Notes: a model not told the origin generated them from the sequence alone. Shown: positions 47,039 to 56,117, counted from the first letter of the stretch. The stretch: 64,000 bases of DNA from Kribbella qitaiheensis (GCF_014217565.1 NZ_CP043661.1:7812001-7876000); one strand, 5' to 3'. A program made the numbers and translations.

Positions 47039-47851
47039 TCAGTCGATCGAGTGATCGGTCGAGACAAGCTCGGCCGGCTCGGATCCGCCGGCTTCCGCGA
47101 CCTTGTCCTCCTGAACGTCCCGGCGGGAGAAGTAGAACAGGCCGCCGATGGCCATCAGGGCGAAGAAGAACCACTGCAGCGCGTAGAAGAAATGTGGCCC
47201 GTCGTCGATCTCGGGCCCGGGGAACCCGTCGAAGGCAGAGTCCGCCGCGGGCTCCTGCCGGTCCACGGTCACATACCCGTCGTACAGGCTGAGGTCGAGT
47301 GCCTTGCTGAAGTCCGGCCCATTGATCAGCCGGGCGGTCCCGTCCACCGGTACGCCGCCGCTCGTGTGGCCGCCCTGCTCACTACGGCGCAGCCGGCCGG
47401 TGACGGTCACTTCGCCACTCGGGACGGCCGGGACGCTGGTGGGAGCCAGCTCACCGCCCTGACGCGGGAGGAAGCCACGGTCGACCAGGATCGCGGTCCC
47501 GTCGGTCAGCATCAGCGGGGTGACGATCTCGAAACCGGGACGGTCGGAGATGTTCCGGTAGCGGATCACCACCTGCTTGGCGGCGTCGTACCGGCCGGTG
47601 ACGACCACAGTGCGCCAGTCGTGCTGCTGGCCGACCACGCGATCCGGACCGACGATTTCCGCTACCGGGGCCGGGGGAGCGGCCAGGTTGGACCTGGTTA
47701 CCTCATTGCGGCTCTTGCGCTCGTCCAGCCGGTGCAATTGCCATCGGCCGAGCTGCACACACACGCCGGCCAGGAGCAGCACCAGTAGCGCGGTGACGAT
47801 CCATCGCGGGTTCAGCAGGGTGTTCGATGCGCTGTGTGGGGCTCGGGGCAC
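47039..47851 (-). CDS. SURF1 family protein
   Basis: The 270-residue protein has two membrane segments framing an extracytoplasmic domain: 'WIVTALLVLLLAGVCVQLGRWQLHRLDERK' and 'HFFYALQWFFFALMAIGGLFYFSRR'. Family motifs include 'GRWQLHR', 'VVVTGRY', 'GFEIVTPLMLTDGTAILVDRGFLP' and 'YALQWFFFA'. SURF1 proteins aid cytochrome c oxidase assembly, probably haem a insertion. It is divergent from moaA across 58 bp. Confidence 0.92.
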   Translation of the reverse strand: MPRAPHSASNTLLNPRWIVTALLVLLLAGVCVQLGRWQLHRLDERKSRNEVTRSNLAAPPAPVAEIVGPDRVVGQQHDWRTVVVTGRYDAAKQVVIRYRNISDRPGFEIVTPLMLTDGTAILVDRGFLPRQGGELAPTSVPAVPSGEVTVTGRLRRSEQGGHTSGGVPVDGTARLINGPDFSKALDLSLYDGYVTVDRQEPAADSAFDGFPGPEIDDGPHFFYALQWFFFALMAIGGLFYFSRRDVQEDKVAEAGGSEPAELVSTDHSID

Positions 47852-47909
47852 AGTTCGAACTTAAGCCATCGGCCGAAATGCCCTGCGCGCGCCCGCGTAC
47901 CCTGGTGGA

Positions 47910-48926
47910 ATGACCAGGCCGAGCACTTCGCCACCGGGCCTCGCCGACAACTACGGCCGGGTGGCCACTGATCTCCGGGTGTCACTGACAGACCGGTGCA
48001 ATCTCCGCTGCACCTACTGCATGCCCGAGGAGGGCCTCGAGTGGCTCGCCAAGCCGGAGCTGCTCACGGACGACGAGGTGGTCCGGCTGGTTTCGGTGGC
48101 CGTCACCCACCTCGGCGTCGACGAGATCCGCTTCACCGGTGGCGAGCCACTGCTCCGCCGCGGCATCGTCGGCATCGTCTCCCGTACGACGCAACTGCGG
48201 CCTCGTCCCCAGGTATCGCTCACGACCAACGGCATCGGCCTCGCCCGACAGGCCGAAGCGCTCCGGGAAGCCGGCCTCGACCGGGTGAATGTGAGCCTCG
48301 ACACGGTCCGCGCGGACACCTTCGAGCAGATGACCCGACGGGATCGTCTGAAGGACGTCCTCGCGGGTCTGGAGGCCGCTCAGCGGGTCGGGCTGACCCC
48401 GGTGAAGGTGAATGCCGTCCTGATGCGCGGCGTGAACGACGACCAGGCGGGTGAACTGCTGCAGTTCTGTCTCGACCACGGCTACGAGCTGCGTTTCATC
48501 GAGCAGATGCCGCTGGACGCCCAGCACGGCTGGAGCCGGGACACGATGATCACCGCCGACGAGATCCTCGAGATGCTCGGCGAGCAGTTCGGCCTGGAGC
48601 CGGTCGACGCCGCGACCCGCGGCAGTGCGCCGGCGGAGTCCTTCACCGTCCGGGGCGGGCCGGCGACGGTCGGCATCATCGCCTCGGTGACCAGGCCGTT
48701 CTGTGGTGACTGTGACCGGGTCCGGCTGACGGCCGACGGTCAGGTCCGGGATTGTCTCTTCGCACGGACAGAATCCGATCTCCGGACGGCATTGCGGGCC
48801 GGTGCGCCGGACGCGGAACTTGCCGACCGGTGGCGCCGGGCCATGCGTGGAAAACTACCGGGCCACGGCATCGCCGATCCGAGCTTCCTGCAACCCGCCC
48901 GGCCGATGTCGGCGATCGGCGGCTGA
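47910..48926 (+). CDS. moaA: GTP 3',8-cyclase MoaA
   Basis: This 338-residue radical SAM enzyme performs the first step of molybdopterin synthesis. The N-terminal [4Fe-4S] motif is 'DRCNLRCTYCMP'. 'RFTGGEPLLRRG', 'LTTNGIGLARQ' and 'RVNVSLDT' follow. The C-terminal cluster region is 'VTRPFCGDCDRVRLTADGQVRDCLF', and the chain ends in Gly-Gly, which is needed in MoaA. No other molybdenum cofactor genes are in the window. Confidence 0.96.
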   Translation: MTRPSTSPPGLADNYGRVATDLRVSLTDRCNLRCTYCMPEEGLEWLAKPELLTDDEVVRLVSVAVTHLGVDEIRFTGGEPLLRRGIVGIVSRTTQLRPRPQVSLTTNGIGLARQAEALREAGLDRVNVSLDTVRADTFEQMTRRDRLKDVLAGLEAAQRVGLTPVKVNAVLMRGVNDDQAGELLQFCLDHGYELRFIEQMPLDAQHGWSRDTMITADEILEMLGEQFGLEPVDAATRGSAPAESFTVRGGPATVGIIASVTRPFCGDCDRVRLTADGQVRDCLFARTESDLRTALRAGAPDAELADRWRRAMRGKLPGHGIADPSFLQPARPMSAIGG

Positions 48927-48970
48927 CATTCTGAACCGGAAATTTACTTTTTCCGCTGTAACGCCGACTT

Positions 48971-49174
48971 TCAGCCGGTGAATGGCTCGACCTCGCGCAG
49001 GAAAGAACGCAGCGCGAGGAAGTCGGACAGGCTCTCCTTGTGCTGGTCACAGGCCAGCCAGGTCTTGCGCCGGTCCGGCGTGTGGATCTTCGGGTTGTTC
49101 CAGCGCAGCGCCCACTGGGCCGGCTGACCGCATCCCCTTGCTGAGCAGTTGGACGGCAGCACTTCGTCGGTCAT
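48971..49174 (-). CDS. small conserved Cys-rich protein
   Basis: The 67-residue protein has a possible zinc site: 'CSARGC' near the N-terminus and 'CDQH' in the second half, separated by 'WALRWNNPKIHTPDRRKTWLA'. I have seen this layout in actinobacterial hypothetical proteins next to moaA or SURF1 genes but know no function. Confidence 0.7.
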   Translation of the reverse strand: MTDEVLPSNCSARGCGQPAQWALRWNNPKIHTPDRRKTWLACDQHKESLSDFLALRSFLREVEPFTG

Positions 49175-49397
49175 CCGAGGGGTTCTCCTGGCTTCGTGTC
49201 CTGGGAATCGAACCCAGCTCTCCAGGTAATTGTCCCTGATGGCTCAATAATCAAAAGCCTGGGGGAAATGAAGCGACGTCGGACAGCCACGGGGGGAGCC
49301 GTCCGACGCCGCATCAAGGCCCTGAATTCCATCCATGAACTTCAGAGCACGCAGATTCTGACACGGATCAGTCTTGAGAATCCAGTCCCGGCGAAGA

Positions 49398-49769
49398 TCA
49401 CTTTTCGGTGTCGTGACCGGGGCCCGGATCACGGATCACATCCGGCCTCCGGAAGGACGTGGAATCGTCACCAGAGTCCGGGCCGATCTGGGGTCGCGTG
49501 GGTGCCACGTAGGACTGCCCCGGATCCACCTTGGTGGTCTTGCGGGCGTTCGCCAGCACCACTGCCACCGAGGGCAGGAACACCGCGCCGACCAGGAACA
49601 CCCAGCGCCACGGCGACGGGGTGACCACCGCCAGCACGAAGCAGACGATGCGGAGCGACATCATCCACGCGTACCGCACGATCCGGCTCTCGAGGTCCGC
49701 GGAGGCGCCCGGTTGTGCACTGGTCACCGAGATGACCGTTTCGTCGGGCCGTTCACTGCGTCGCGACAT
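49398..49769 (-). CDS. DUF3099 domain-containing membrane protein
   Basis: This 123-residue protein has two transmembrane helices ('SLRIVCFVLAVVTPSPWRWVFLVGAVFLPSVAVVLANA') preceded by the DUF3099 motif 'ISVTSAQPGASADLESRIVRYAWMMSLR'. It has a charged C-terminal tail. The function is unknown; the family is confined largely to actinobacteria. Confidence 0.85.
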   Translation of the reverse strand: MSRRSERPDETVISVTSAQPGASADLESRIVRYAWMMSLRIVCFVLAVVTPSPWRWVFLVGAVFLPSVAVVLANARKTTKVDPGQSYVAPTRPQIGPDSGDDSTSFRRPDVIRDPGPGHDTEK

Positions 49770-49843
49770 CTATTCTCCTCACCAAGACCAACGGTACGCC
49801 GGGCTCGAAGAACCTATGCGTACCCCGGCGAAGGGGAACTGAG

Positions 49844-50057
49844 ATGACGGATCGCACCTACCGGGTGACCGAGATCGTCGGCACCTCCAAAGAAGGCATC
49901 GACGCGGCGATCACCAACGCGATCAGCCGGGCCCGGCGAGACGCTGCGGCACCTGGACTGGTTCGAGGTGACCCAGATCCGCGGCCACATCGTCGACAAC
50001 GCGATCGACCACTACCAGGTCGGTATGAAGGTCGGTTTCCGCCTCGAGGACTCCTGA
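49844..50057 (+). CDS. dodecin, with an apparent +1 frameshift
   Basis: The first frame gives the dodecin start ('TYRVTEIVGTSKEGIDAAITNAISRA') and then loses homology. Skipping one C in the run at 49,932-49,934 continues 'GETLRHLDWFEVTQIRGHIVDNAIDHYQVGMKVGFRLEDS' to TGA 50,055-50,057. This gives a 70-residue protein of normal length. Dodecins form hollow dodecamers that store flavin or CoA; the Trp in 'LDWFEV' stacks on flavin. A real or artefactual insertion cannot be told apart here. Confidence 0.85.
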
Positions 50058-50141
50058 CCGCGGTCCGGCGAACGGCTGCGATACCGTTCGTGCGGCAGTG
50101 CCGTTGAGGGCAGCTGCCCGGCTTAGTGAGGAGACGTAGAC

Positions 50142-50846
50142 GTGTCGAGATCGGTACTGGTCACCGGCGGCAACCGGGGCATCGGACTGGCCATCGCGAC
50201 CGCCTTCAAGGAGGCGGGCGACCAGGTCGCGGTGACCTACAACAGCAGTCCGCCGCCGGACGGTTTCCTCGCGGTGAAGTGCGATATCACCGACGCCGAG
50301 CAGGTCGAGGCGCTCTTCGAGACGATCCAGGCCGAGCACGGCCCGGTCGAGGTGCTGGTCGCGAACGCCGGCATCACCCGCGACACGCTGCTGCTGCGGA
50401 TGTCCGACGACGACTGGGACTCGGTCATCGCCACCAACCTGACCGGCTCGTTCCGGGTCGCCAAGCGGGCGGCCAAGGGGATGCTCCGGCTGCGCCGCGG
50501 CCGGATCGTGTTCATCTCCTCGGTCGTCGGCCTGCTCGGCTCACCCGGTCAGGTGAACTACGCCGCCAGCAAGTCCGGCCTGATCGGGATGGCCCGGTCG
50601 ATGGCCCGCGAACTCGGCAGCCGTGGCATCACCACCAACGTGGTCGCGCCGGGGTTCGTCGAGACCGACATGACCGCGGTACTGCCGGAAGAGACCCAGA
50701 AGCAGTACCTGGGCCAGATTCCGCTCGGCCGGTTCGGGCTGACCGAGGAGATCGCCAACGCGGTCCGCTGGATCTCCTCGGACGAGGCCGGCTACATCAC
50801 CGGCGCCGTGATCCCGGTCGACGGCGGCATCGGCATGGGCCACTAA
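50142..50846 (+). CDS. fabG: 3-oxoacyl-ACP reductase FabG (MabA type)
   Basis: This 234-residue SDR reduces 3-oxoacyl-ACP with NADPH in fatty acid synthesis. It has 'VLVTGGNRGIGLAIATAFKEAG', 'LVANAGITRDTLLLRMSDDDWDSVIATNLTGSF', the catalytic Ser and YxxxK in 'VFISSVVGLLGSPGQVNYAASKSG', and 'NVVAPGFVETDMT'. An enoyl-ACP reductase gene follows after 40 bp, the same arrangement as mycobacterial mabA-inhA. It therefore probably acts in the FAS-II-like cycle. Confidence 0.95.
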   Translation: MSRSVLVTGGNRGIGLAIATAFKEAGDQVAVTYNSSPPPDGFLAVKCDITDAEQVEALFETIQAEHGPVEVLVANAGITRDTLLLRMSDDDWDSVIATNLTGSFRVAKRAAKGMLRLRRGRIVFISSVVGLLGSPGQVNYAASKSGLIGMARSMARELGSRGITTNVVAPGFVETDMTAVLPEETQKQYLGQIPLGRFGLTEEIANAVRWISSDEAGYITGAVIPVDGGIGMGH

Positions 50847-50886
50847 CCCCAAACTCTCCAGGCAATCTTTCAGTCAGAAAGGGGGC

Positions 50887-51663
50887 ATGCCGGTGGGCAT
50901 CCTCGACGGCAAGCGGATCCTGGTCGCCGGAGTCACGCTCGACTCCTCGATCGGCTTCGCCACGGCCAAGGTGGCGCAGGAACAAGGCGCCACCGTGCTG
51001 ATCTCGAACTTCGGCCGCGCGCTGAGCATCACCAAGCGGATCGCGAAGCGGCTGCCGGTCGAGCCGCCCGTGCTCGAACTGGACGTGACGGACGCGGACC
51101 ACCTGGCCGGGCTGCCGGACGCGGTCCGCGAGCACGTCGACGGCCTCGACGGCGTCGTCCACTCCATTGCCTACGGCAATCCGGAGACGATCCTCGGCGG
51201 CAAGTTCCTGGAAGGCCCGTGGGACGACGTGTCCCGGGCGGTGCACGTCTCGGCGTACAGCCTGAAGTCGCTGGCGGTGGCTTGTGCACCGCTGATGCCG
51301 CGCGGGAGCAGCGTCGTCGGGCTGACCTTCGACGCGACCGTGGCCTGGCCGGGGTACGACTGGATGGGTGTGGCGAAAGCCGCGCTGGAGTCGACCTCGC
51401 GCTACCTGGCCCGTGACCTGGGTGCGCTGGGAATCCGCTGCAACCTGGTCTCGGCCGGCCCGCTGAAAACGCTTGCCGCGAAGGCGATCCCGGGCTTCGA
51501 GAAGTTCGAGGGACCGTGGCTGGACAAGGCCCCGCTGGGCTGGGACCCGTCCGACCTGGAGCCGACCGGCAAGACGATCGTCGGCCTGCTCAGTGACTTC
51601 TTCCCCTCCACCACCGGCGAGATCATTCACGTCGACGGTGGCTACCACGCGATGGGTGCCTAG
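50887..51663 (+). CDS. fabI: enoyl-ACP reductase FabI/InhA
   Basis: The 258-residue enzyme reduces trans-2-enoyl-ACP with NADH. It shows the FabI-type cofactor loop 'ILVAGVTLDSSIGFATAKVAQEQGA', 'DGVVHSIAYGNPETILGGKFLEGPWDDVSRAVHVSAYS', catalytic Tyr and Lys in 'AWPGYDWMGVAKAALESTSRYLARDLG', and 'NLVSAGPLKTLAAKAIPGF', all closest to InhA. AGAAAGGGGG precedes the ATG. The Mur-ligase-like gene begins 6 bp after its stop. Confidence 0.95.
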   Translation: MPVGILDGKRILVAGVTLDSSIGFATAKVAQEQGATVLISNFGRALSITKRIAKRLPVEPPVLELDVTDADHLAGLPDAVREHVDGLDGVVHSIAYGNPETILGGKFLEGPWDDVSRAVHVSAYSLKSLAVACAPLMPRGSSVVGLTFDATVAWPGYDWMGVAKAALESTSRYLARDLGALGIRCNLVSAGPLKTLAAKAIPGFEKFEGPWLDKAPLGWDPSDLEPTGKTIVGLLSDFFPSTTGEIIHVDGGYHAMGA

Positions 51664-51668
51664 TACTC

Positions 51669-53354
51669 GTGTCCGGTTCACTGGTCGAGCTCCGCGTTCT
51701 GGACGGGGCCAACCTCTACTTCAGCCGGGCGGCGGTCAAGCTCACGCTCGACCTGACCGCCCTGATCGACGCGCCTGCTCCGGCAGCCAAGGCGTATGCG
51801 TCCGCACTGGGACTCGGCGCCACCCGGCCCGGCCGGATCGGGTCGGGCTTCCGGCAGCGGTTCGCCGTCCGGGTGGTGGGGCACATCGTCCGCCGGATCT
51901 CCCGCGAAGCCGGGATCGGCCGCATCGGCGTACGGGTGCGGTCGGAGTCCGACGTGCACCGGCTGGTCGTGGCCTTCCCCTGGGCCCACGAAGGCAGGGC
52001 CCGGGCGCTCGGTGAAGCGATCGTCGAGGTCATCGACGCGTTCGGCACCGAGGGGTTGACCGAACTGGTCGGCACCGTCGGCGAACGGGTCCGGGACGAG
52101 CCGGCCGGCAACGCGCCGGCGACGTTGCGGCCGAAGATCCCGGTGGTCGCGGTCACCGGCACCAACGGCAAGACCACGACCTCGCGGATGATCGCGCACA
52201 TCGGCCTGGCCGCGGGGCTGCATGTCGGCTGGTCGAGCACGGACGGCGTGTACTTCGACGGCGAGCTGGTCGAGTACGGCGACTTCTCCGGTCCGAGCGG
52301 TGCCGGTCAGGTGCTCTCGCAGCCCGGCGTCCAGCTCGCGGTGACCGAGACGGCTCGCGGCGGAATCCTGCGCCGCGGCGTCGGCGTCGCGTACAACGAC
52401 GTCTCTGTGGTCACGAACGTCACCGCGGACCACCTCGGTCTCGGCGGCATCGACACGGTCGACCAGCTGGCCGAGGTGAAGGCGGTCATCACCAAGATCA
52501 CCCGGCCGCGCGGCTGGTGTGTGGTGAACGGCGACGATCCGCGGACGTTCGCGATGCGGCTCGGCTCACCGGCCAAGTGCTGGGTGTTCTCCCGCGATCC
52601 CGACTCGCCGTCGATCCGGACGGTGCTGGACGAGGGCGGCCGCGCGACCACCGTGCTGGACGGCTTCATCACCGTGCTCGACAACTCCCGCGACGCCGAG
52701 CCGTTGCTGAAGGTCGTGGACGTGCCGATGACGTTGTCCGGCCTGTCCCACTACAACGTGGAGAACGCTCTCGCGGCGGCCTCGGCGGCACTCGGGCTCG
52801 GGCTGCCCCGGGCCGCGGTGATCGAGGGGCTGAGTTCGTTCACGCCGGGGGAGAACAACCCGGGCCGGATGAACATGTACACCGTCCGCGACTTCACCGT
52901 CGTGATCGACCTGGCCCACAACGAGGCCGGCCTCGAGGCGCTGCTGGAGATCATGAACGGTGTCCGCGAACCGGGCAGCCGGCTGCTGCTCGCGCTCGGT
53001 TCGCCCGGCGACCGGGCCGACGACATGGTCTCCGCGATGGGCGCGATCGGGGCCCGTGGCGCCGATCGGGTGGTGATCGGCCACAAGGGCGACTACCTGC
53101 GCGGACGGCCGCCGGAGGAGCTGGAGGCCGTCTTCCGCGCGGGCACCAGTTCGGTCGGCGTCGACGACGTACCGTCCTTCCCGACCGAGCTCGAGGCCGC
53201 GCAGGCGCTGGTGGCCGAGGCGAAGGCCGGCGACGTGGTCGCGATCATGTCTCTGCAGGATCGGGCGAGTCTTGACGCCTGGTTGCGGTCCGAGGGAGCT
53301 ACCGTCGATAACCCGGAGACCTTGAAGAGCAAGGTCGAACGAGCCCAGCACTGA
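51669..53354 (+). CDS. Mur ligase family protein resembling the C-terminal half of cyanophycin synthetase
   Basis: The 561-residue protein has an N-terminal region of about 150 residues without ATP-grasp motifs. A full Mur ligase follows: P-loop 'VVAVTGTNGKTTTSRMIAHIG', 'ETARGGILRRGVGV', 'VTADHLGLGGIDTVDQLAEVKAVI', 'SHYNVENALAAASAALG' and 'VIDLAHNEAGLEALLEI'. The P-loop and 'ARGGILR' segments match those in the full-length CphA encoded at 59,189-62,032. ATP-dependent amide ligation is expected; the acceptor is unknown. The GTG start is 6 bp after fabI, so co-translation with lipid genes is likely. Confidence 0.87.
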   Translation: MSGSLVELRVLDGANLYFSRAAVKLTLDLTALIDAPAPAAKAYASALGLGATRPGRIGSGFRQRFAVRVVGHIVRRISREAGIGRIGVRVRSESDVHRLVVAFPWAHEGRARALGEAIVEVIDAFGTEGLTELVGTVGERVRDEPAGNAPATLRPKIPVVAVTGTNGKTTTSRMIAHIGLAAGLHVGWSSTDGVYFDGELVEYGDFSGPSGAGQVLSQPGVQLAVTETARGGILRRGVGVAYNDVSVVTNVTADHLGLGGIDTVDQLAEVKAVITKITRPRGWCVVNGDDPRTFAMRLGSPAKCWVFSRDPDSPSIRTVLDEGGRATTVLDGFITVLDNSRDAEPLLKVVDVPMTLSGLSHYNVENALAAASAALGLGLPRAAVIEGLSSFTPGENNPGRMNMYTVRDFTVVIDLAHNEAGLEALLEIMNGVREPGSRLLLALGSPGDRADDMVSAMGAIGARGADRVVIGHKGDYLRGRPPEELEAVFRAGTSSVGVDDVPSFPTELEAAQALVAEAKAGDVVAIMSLQDRASLDAWLRSEGATVDNPETLKSKVERAQH

Positions 53355-53389
53355 CCCCGAGCCTCCGCCCGGGGGCGGATCGAGGTGTC

Positions 53390-54238
53390 ATGCGCTACTT
53401 GTGGTCTGTTCCAGCGGCCGTGATCGCCTGGTTCGTGGCCGGCTTCAGTACGACCTACCTGGCCGGGCTGCCTGCCGGCGCGACGACGTTCGTCACGCCC
53501 CGAGCGGACCTGCTGGTGCTGGGCGGCTTCGCCGGGGGAGTGTTGGCGGGACTGCTGGTCCAGCGGGTGCGGATCGCGGTGCCGCTGGTCCTGGTGGTTG
53601 CCGCGGGCACCTGGTGGCTGAGCGGGAACTCTTTCGGCAGCAGGGAATTGCTGGCCTCCTTGCTGGTGGCAAGTGCTATTGGTGGACTTTTCGGGGCCCT
53701 GGGCACCCGTAGTTCGGTGGTCGCCGCCTTCGCGTTGGCGTTGCCGGTGGCCTGGTACGCGCTCCGCCCGGCCGCCAAGCTCGCGGACTGGCATTGGCTC
53801 TGGCAGCTCAACGGTCTGCTCGTCGCCGCCGGACTCGCGCTGCTCTTGTACGTCGCGTGCTGGCGGCGAGGCTGGCCCTCGGCGTACTCATGGTTGCCGT
53901 TGGCAGCGACCTATATCGCGTCCTTCGCGGTTGTCGACGGCATCAAGACCCTCGTGGCTCCGAGTGGCCGCTCGACCGACGAGGTGGCGAACGCGGCGAC
54001 GGACGCCTTCTTCAAGGCATTCGAACCGCTGTTGCAGACTTACTGGCCCTGGCTCGTGTCGGCGCTACTGCTCGCGATCCCGATGGTCGTACTGAAGATC
54101 CGCGCCCTGCCGCCGCCCCCGCCACCCCCCACGCCGTACGACGAGCGCAGCAACGACGCGGTCCTGTCCGACGACCTCGACTGGATCGACCGCCCAGAAC
54201 CAACCCGCCGCCTACTGGCCCGCCGCGAATCCGTCTAA
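53390..54238 (+). CDS. multi-spanning membrane protein of unknown function
   Basis: The 282-residue protein has about seven hydrophobic segments ('LWSVPAAVIAWFVAGFSTTYLAG', 'VPLVLVVAAGTWWLSG', 'YIASFAVVDGIKTLV', 'WPWLVSALLLAIPMVVLKI'). A proline run ('PPPPPPPTPYDERS') and a cytoplasmic acidic tail follow. No family is recognised. It lies 35 bp downstream of the Mur-ligase-like gene, and its end overlaps the convergent ACT-domain gene by 4 bp. Confidence 0.75.
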   Translation: MRYLWSVPAAVIAWFVAGFSTTYLAGLPAGATTFVTPRADLLVLGGFAGGVLAGLLVQRVRIAVPLVLVVAAGTWWLSGNSFGSRELLASLLVASAIGGLFGALGTRSSVVAAFALALPVAWYALRPAAKLADWHWLWQLNGLLVAAGLALLLYVACWRRGWPSAYSWLPLAATYIASFAVVDGIKTLVAPSGRSTDEVANAATDAFFKAFEPLLQTYWPWLVSALLLAIPMVVLKIRALPPPPPPPTPYDERSNDAVLSDDLDWIDRPEPTRRLLARRESV

Positions 54239-55092
54239 CTCTTCGCCGGGCAATCCTCTTCGAGGTTCCGGGCGAGTTCCGCGACCTGGGCGAGCCGGTG
54301 GGCCCGGGCTGATTCGGCCGGCGTGAACGGCTCGCCGGGGCGAATGAAGACGAAGAGCCCACTCCACGGCGACGGGATCTTCAGCATCGTCCCGTCCTGC
54401 GGCAACATCCCTTGGGCCACCGCCAGTTGATCTGTGACGAGGCGCGCTCCGAGGAGTTCCGCCACCGCGTGGGAGAGTTCGGCGGGATCGGCCACGACTC
54501 GTGCCGCCAGGTTCAGCGCCTCGGTCTGGCCGTCGACGAGCGCGAGGGCGGTGGTCGGCCAGACATGGACTTCCCGCCCACCGGCGGAGCCGATCGCGGC
54601 GAGTAGTTCGTCGGCGCCGACCGAGTCCGGTGTGGAGACGACGAGCTCGTCCCGGACGCCGCTATCCACCGGATGAACATGCAGGCCGAGGATGTTGGCG
54701 TCGAGATCGGCCAGCCGATGGGTGAGCCGTTCGAGTTCGCCGGACCGGTCGTCGAGTGTCACTCTGATTCGCCAGAGCGATGGTGCCTGAGTCAGCTCGT
54801 CGTGAGTCTGCCGACGGAGGTGGTTACCGGGTGCGTGCAGCCAGCGGCGGAGCAGGCGCATCGCGGACGGCTCGACGACCCAGATCACCAGGGCGGTTGT
54901 CGTCAGCGCGAGCAGTGCGACGGTGAGCAGGTACGGCGGATGCAGTGCGAGCACAGCCGCATGCAGAGCGAACTCGACCGGCAGGATCGCCGCGAGCTTG
55001 GCCAAGGTCAGACGTAGACGGTGCGGATGGGGCAACCTCCCGCAGACGTCACACGCCATTCCTGCGGTGACGGATCTCCGAAGCTGTTCCAT
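54235..55092 (-). CDS. membrane-anchored ACT-domain protein
   Basis: From ATG 55092 the 285-residue protein has 'MACDVCGRLPHPHRLRL' (a CxxC with nearby His, possibly metal or redox linked). Two adjacent transmembrane helices ('PVEFALHAAVLALHPPYLLTVALLALTTTALVIWVV') come next. An ACT domain follows ('WRIRVTLDDRSGELERLTHRLADLDANILGLHVHPVDSGVRDELVVSTP'), then a C-terminal region with a GNAT-like flavour. ACT domains usually bind amino acids. The ligand is unknown. The open frame extends 22 codons upstream, so the start is uncertain. Confidence 0.72.
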   Translation of the reverse strand: MEQLRRSVTAGMACDVCGRLPHPHRLRLTLAKLAAILPVEFALHAAVLALHPPYLLTVALLALTTTALVIWVVEPSAMRLLRRWLHAPGNHLRRQTHDELTQAPSLWRIRVTLDDRSGELERLTHRLADLDANILGLHVHPVDSGVRDELVVSTPDSVGADELLAAIGSAGGREVHVWPTTALALVDGQTEALNLAARVVADPAELSHAVAELLGARLVTDQLAVAQGMLPQDGTMLKIPSPWSGLFVFIRPGEPFTPAESARAHRLAQVAELARNLEEDCPAKS

Positions 55093-55180
55093 GTCATCCA
55101 GCTTGGTGACGTGCTGTTGCCCCGTCGTTGCCGCTGGATGAAGAGTTGCGCCCCGCACCTTGTGGCGCGGGGCACAACTG

Positions 55181-56017
55181 TCAGTTGATCGGGGTGCCGC
55201 TGGGGGAGCCGCAGGAGTAGGTGCAGGTCGTGCGGGCCGGCGGGTTGGCCGGCGCGGGCGCGGGCCGGTTGGCGGCGTCGAGCGGGGTGATGGAGGTGAT
55301 CGTCAGGTCGCGCTTCGGGATCTCGATGGCGAAGAACCGCAGCCGGTTGGTGGTCGGCGTACCGACGGCGTCGGTGACGTAGGTCTTGCCGCCGGCGACG
55401 ATCCGGACCGTCCGGGACTCGATCGACACGGCACCGAGGACCAGCGAGTGGTCGACCTTCGGCGCGTTCTTCTCCTTGGCGTACGCCTGGTTCACGGTGT
55501 AGCTGACGGTCTGACCGGCCGTCCACTCGTCGAAGCAGTCGAACGGCCGGCCGAAGCTGTTCGCCTTGCCCTCGTCGGACACCAGGCAGCTGTCCTGGGT
55601 CGAGATGATCGCCCACTTCTCGGTCGGAATCCGGCCGTCGGCCACGTAGTACGCCGGGCGGTAGGCGTTCGCGTCCGGCATCCTGGTGAACTCCTTGTCC
55701 GACCAGGGCGGTGGAAGCACCTTGCCCTGGGTCGAGACGGGAGTGCTGACCTTCGGTGACCGCGGAGCCGGTGTGCTGGCCGGTGCGCTTGTCGGTGGTG
55801 CCGCGAACTCGGGATCGCCGGAAGGCCCGGCGCGGAGTGCGCCGATCGCGGGACCGGCCGCGACGGTGAGTGCGACGGCCGCTGCGGTCACCAGTACTGC
55901 GGCGGCGCCGCGCCGGCGTAGCTGCCTGCGCTTGATCCGGAGCCGGATGGGAGCCGCCGGGTCCGGCGGCTCGGGACGCGAGTCGGTCAGTACTTCGAGC
56001 TTGGTGGCCGGTGACAC
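55181..56017 (-). CDS. exported or membrane-anchored hypothetical protein
   Basis: From GTG 56017 the roughly 278-residue protein has a basic cytoplasmic head ('LRIKRRQLRRRG'), one membrane segment ('AAAVLVTAAAVALTVAAGPAIGAL'), a Pro/Ser/Thr linker and an extracytoplasmic domain of about 180 residues with paired Cys ('DSCLV', 'DCFDEW', 'CTYSCG'). No named domain is recognised. It is divergent from the polysaccharide deacetylase gene. The open frame extends further upstream but without protein-like content. Confidence 0.65.
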   Translation of the reverse strand: MSPATKLEVLTDSRPEPPDPAAPIRLRIKRRQLRRRGAAAVLVTAAAVALTVAAGPAIGALRAGPSGDPEFAAPPTSAPASTPAPRSPKVSTPVSTQGKVLPPPWSDKEFTRMPDANAYRPAYYVADGRIPTEKWAIISTQDSCLVSDEGKANSFGRPFDCFDEWTAGQTVSYTVNQAYAKEKNAPKVDHSLVLGAVSIESRTVRIVAGGKTYVTDAVGTPTTNRLRFFAIEIPKRDLTITSITPLDAANRPAPAPANPPARTTCTYSCGSPSGTPIN

Positions 56018-56117
56018 TGCCTCGGGTCCAATCCCCGAGCGCCAACAAAACGAGCTGTGGTGGCGTCTGAAGTGCTGAGGAACGGCGAACGCCGGTTCGA
56101 ACGCTACGGGGGTAGGC

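Noticed and set aside
49190..49290. Functional tRNA gene
   Set aside because: Only the T-arm is convincing; acceptor, D and anticodon arms do not pair.
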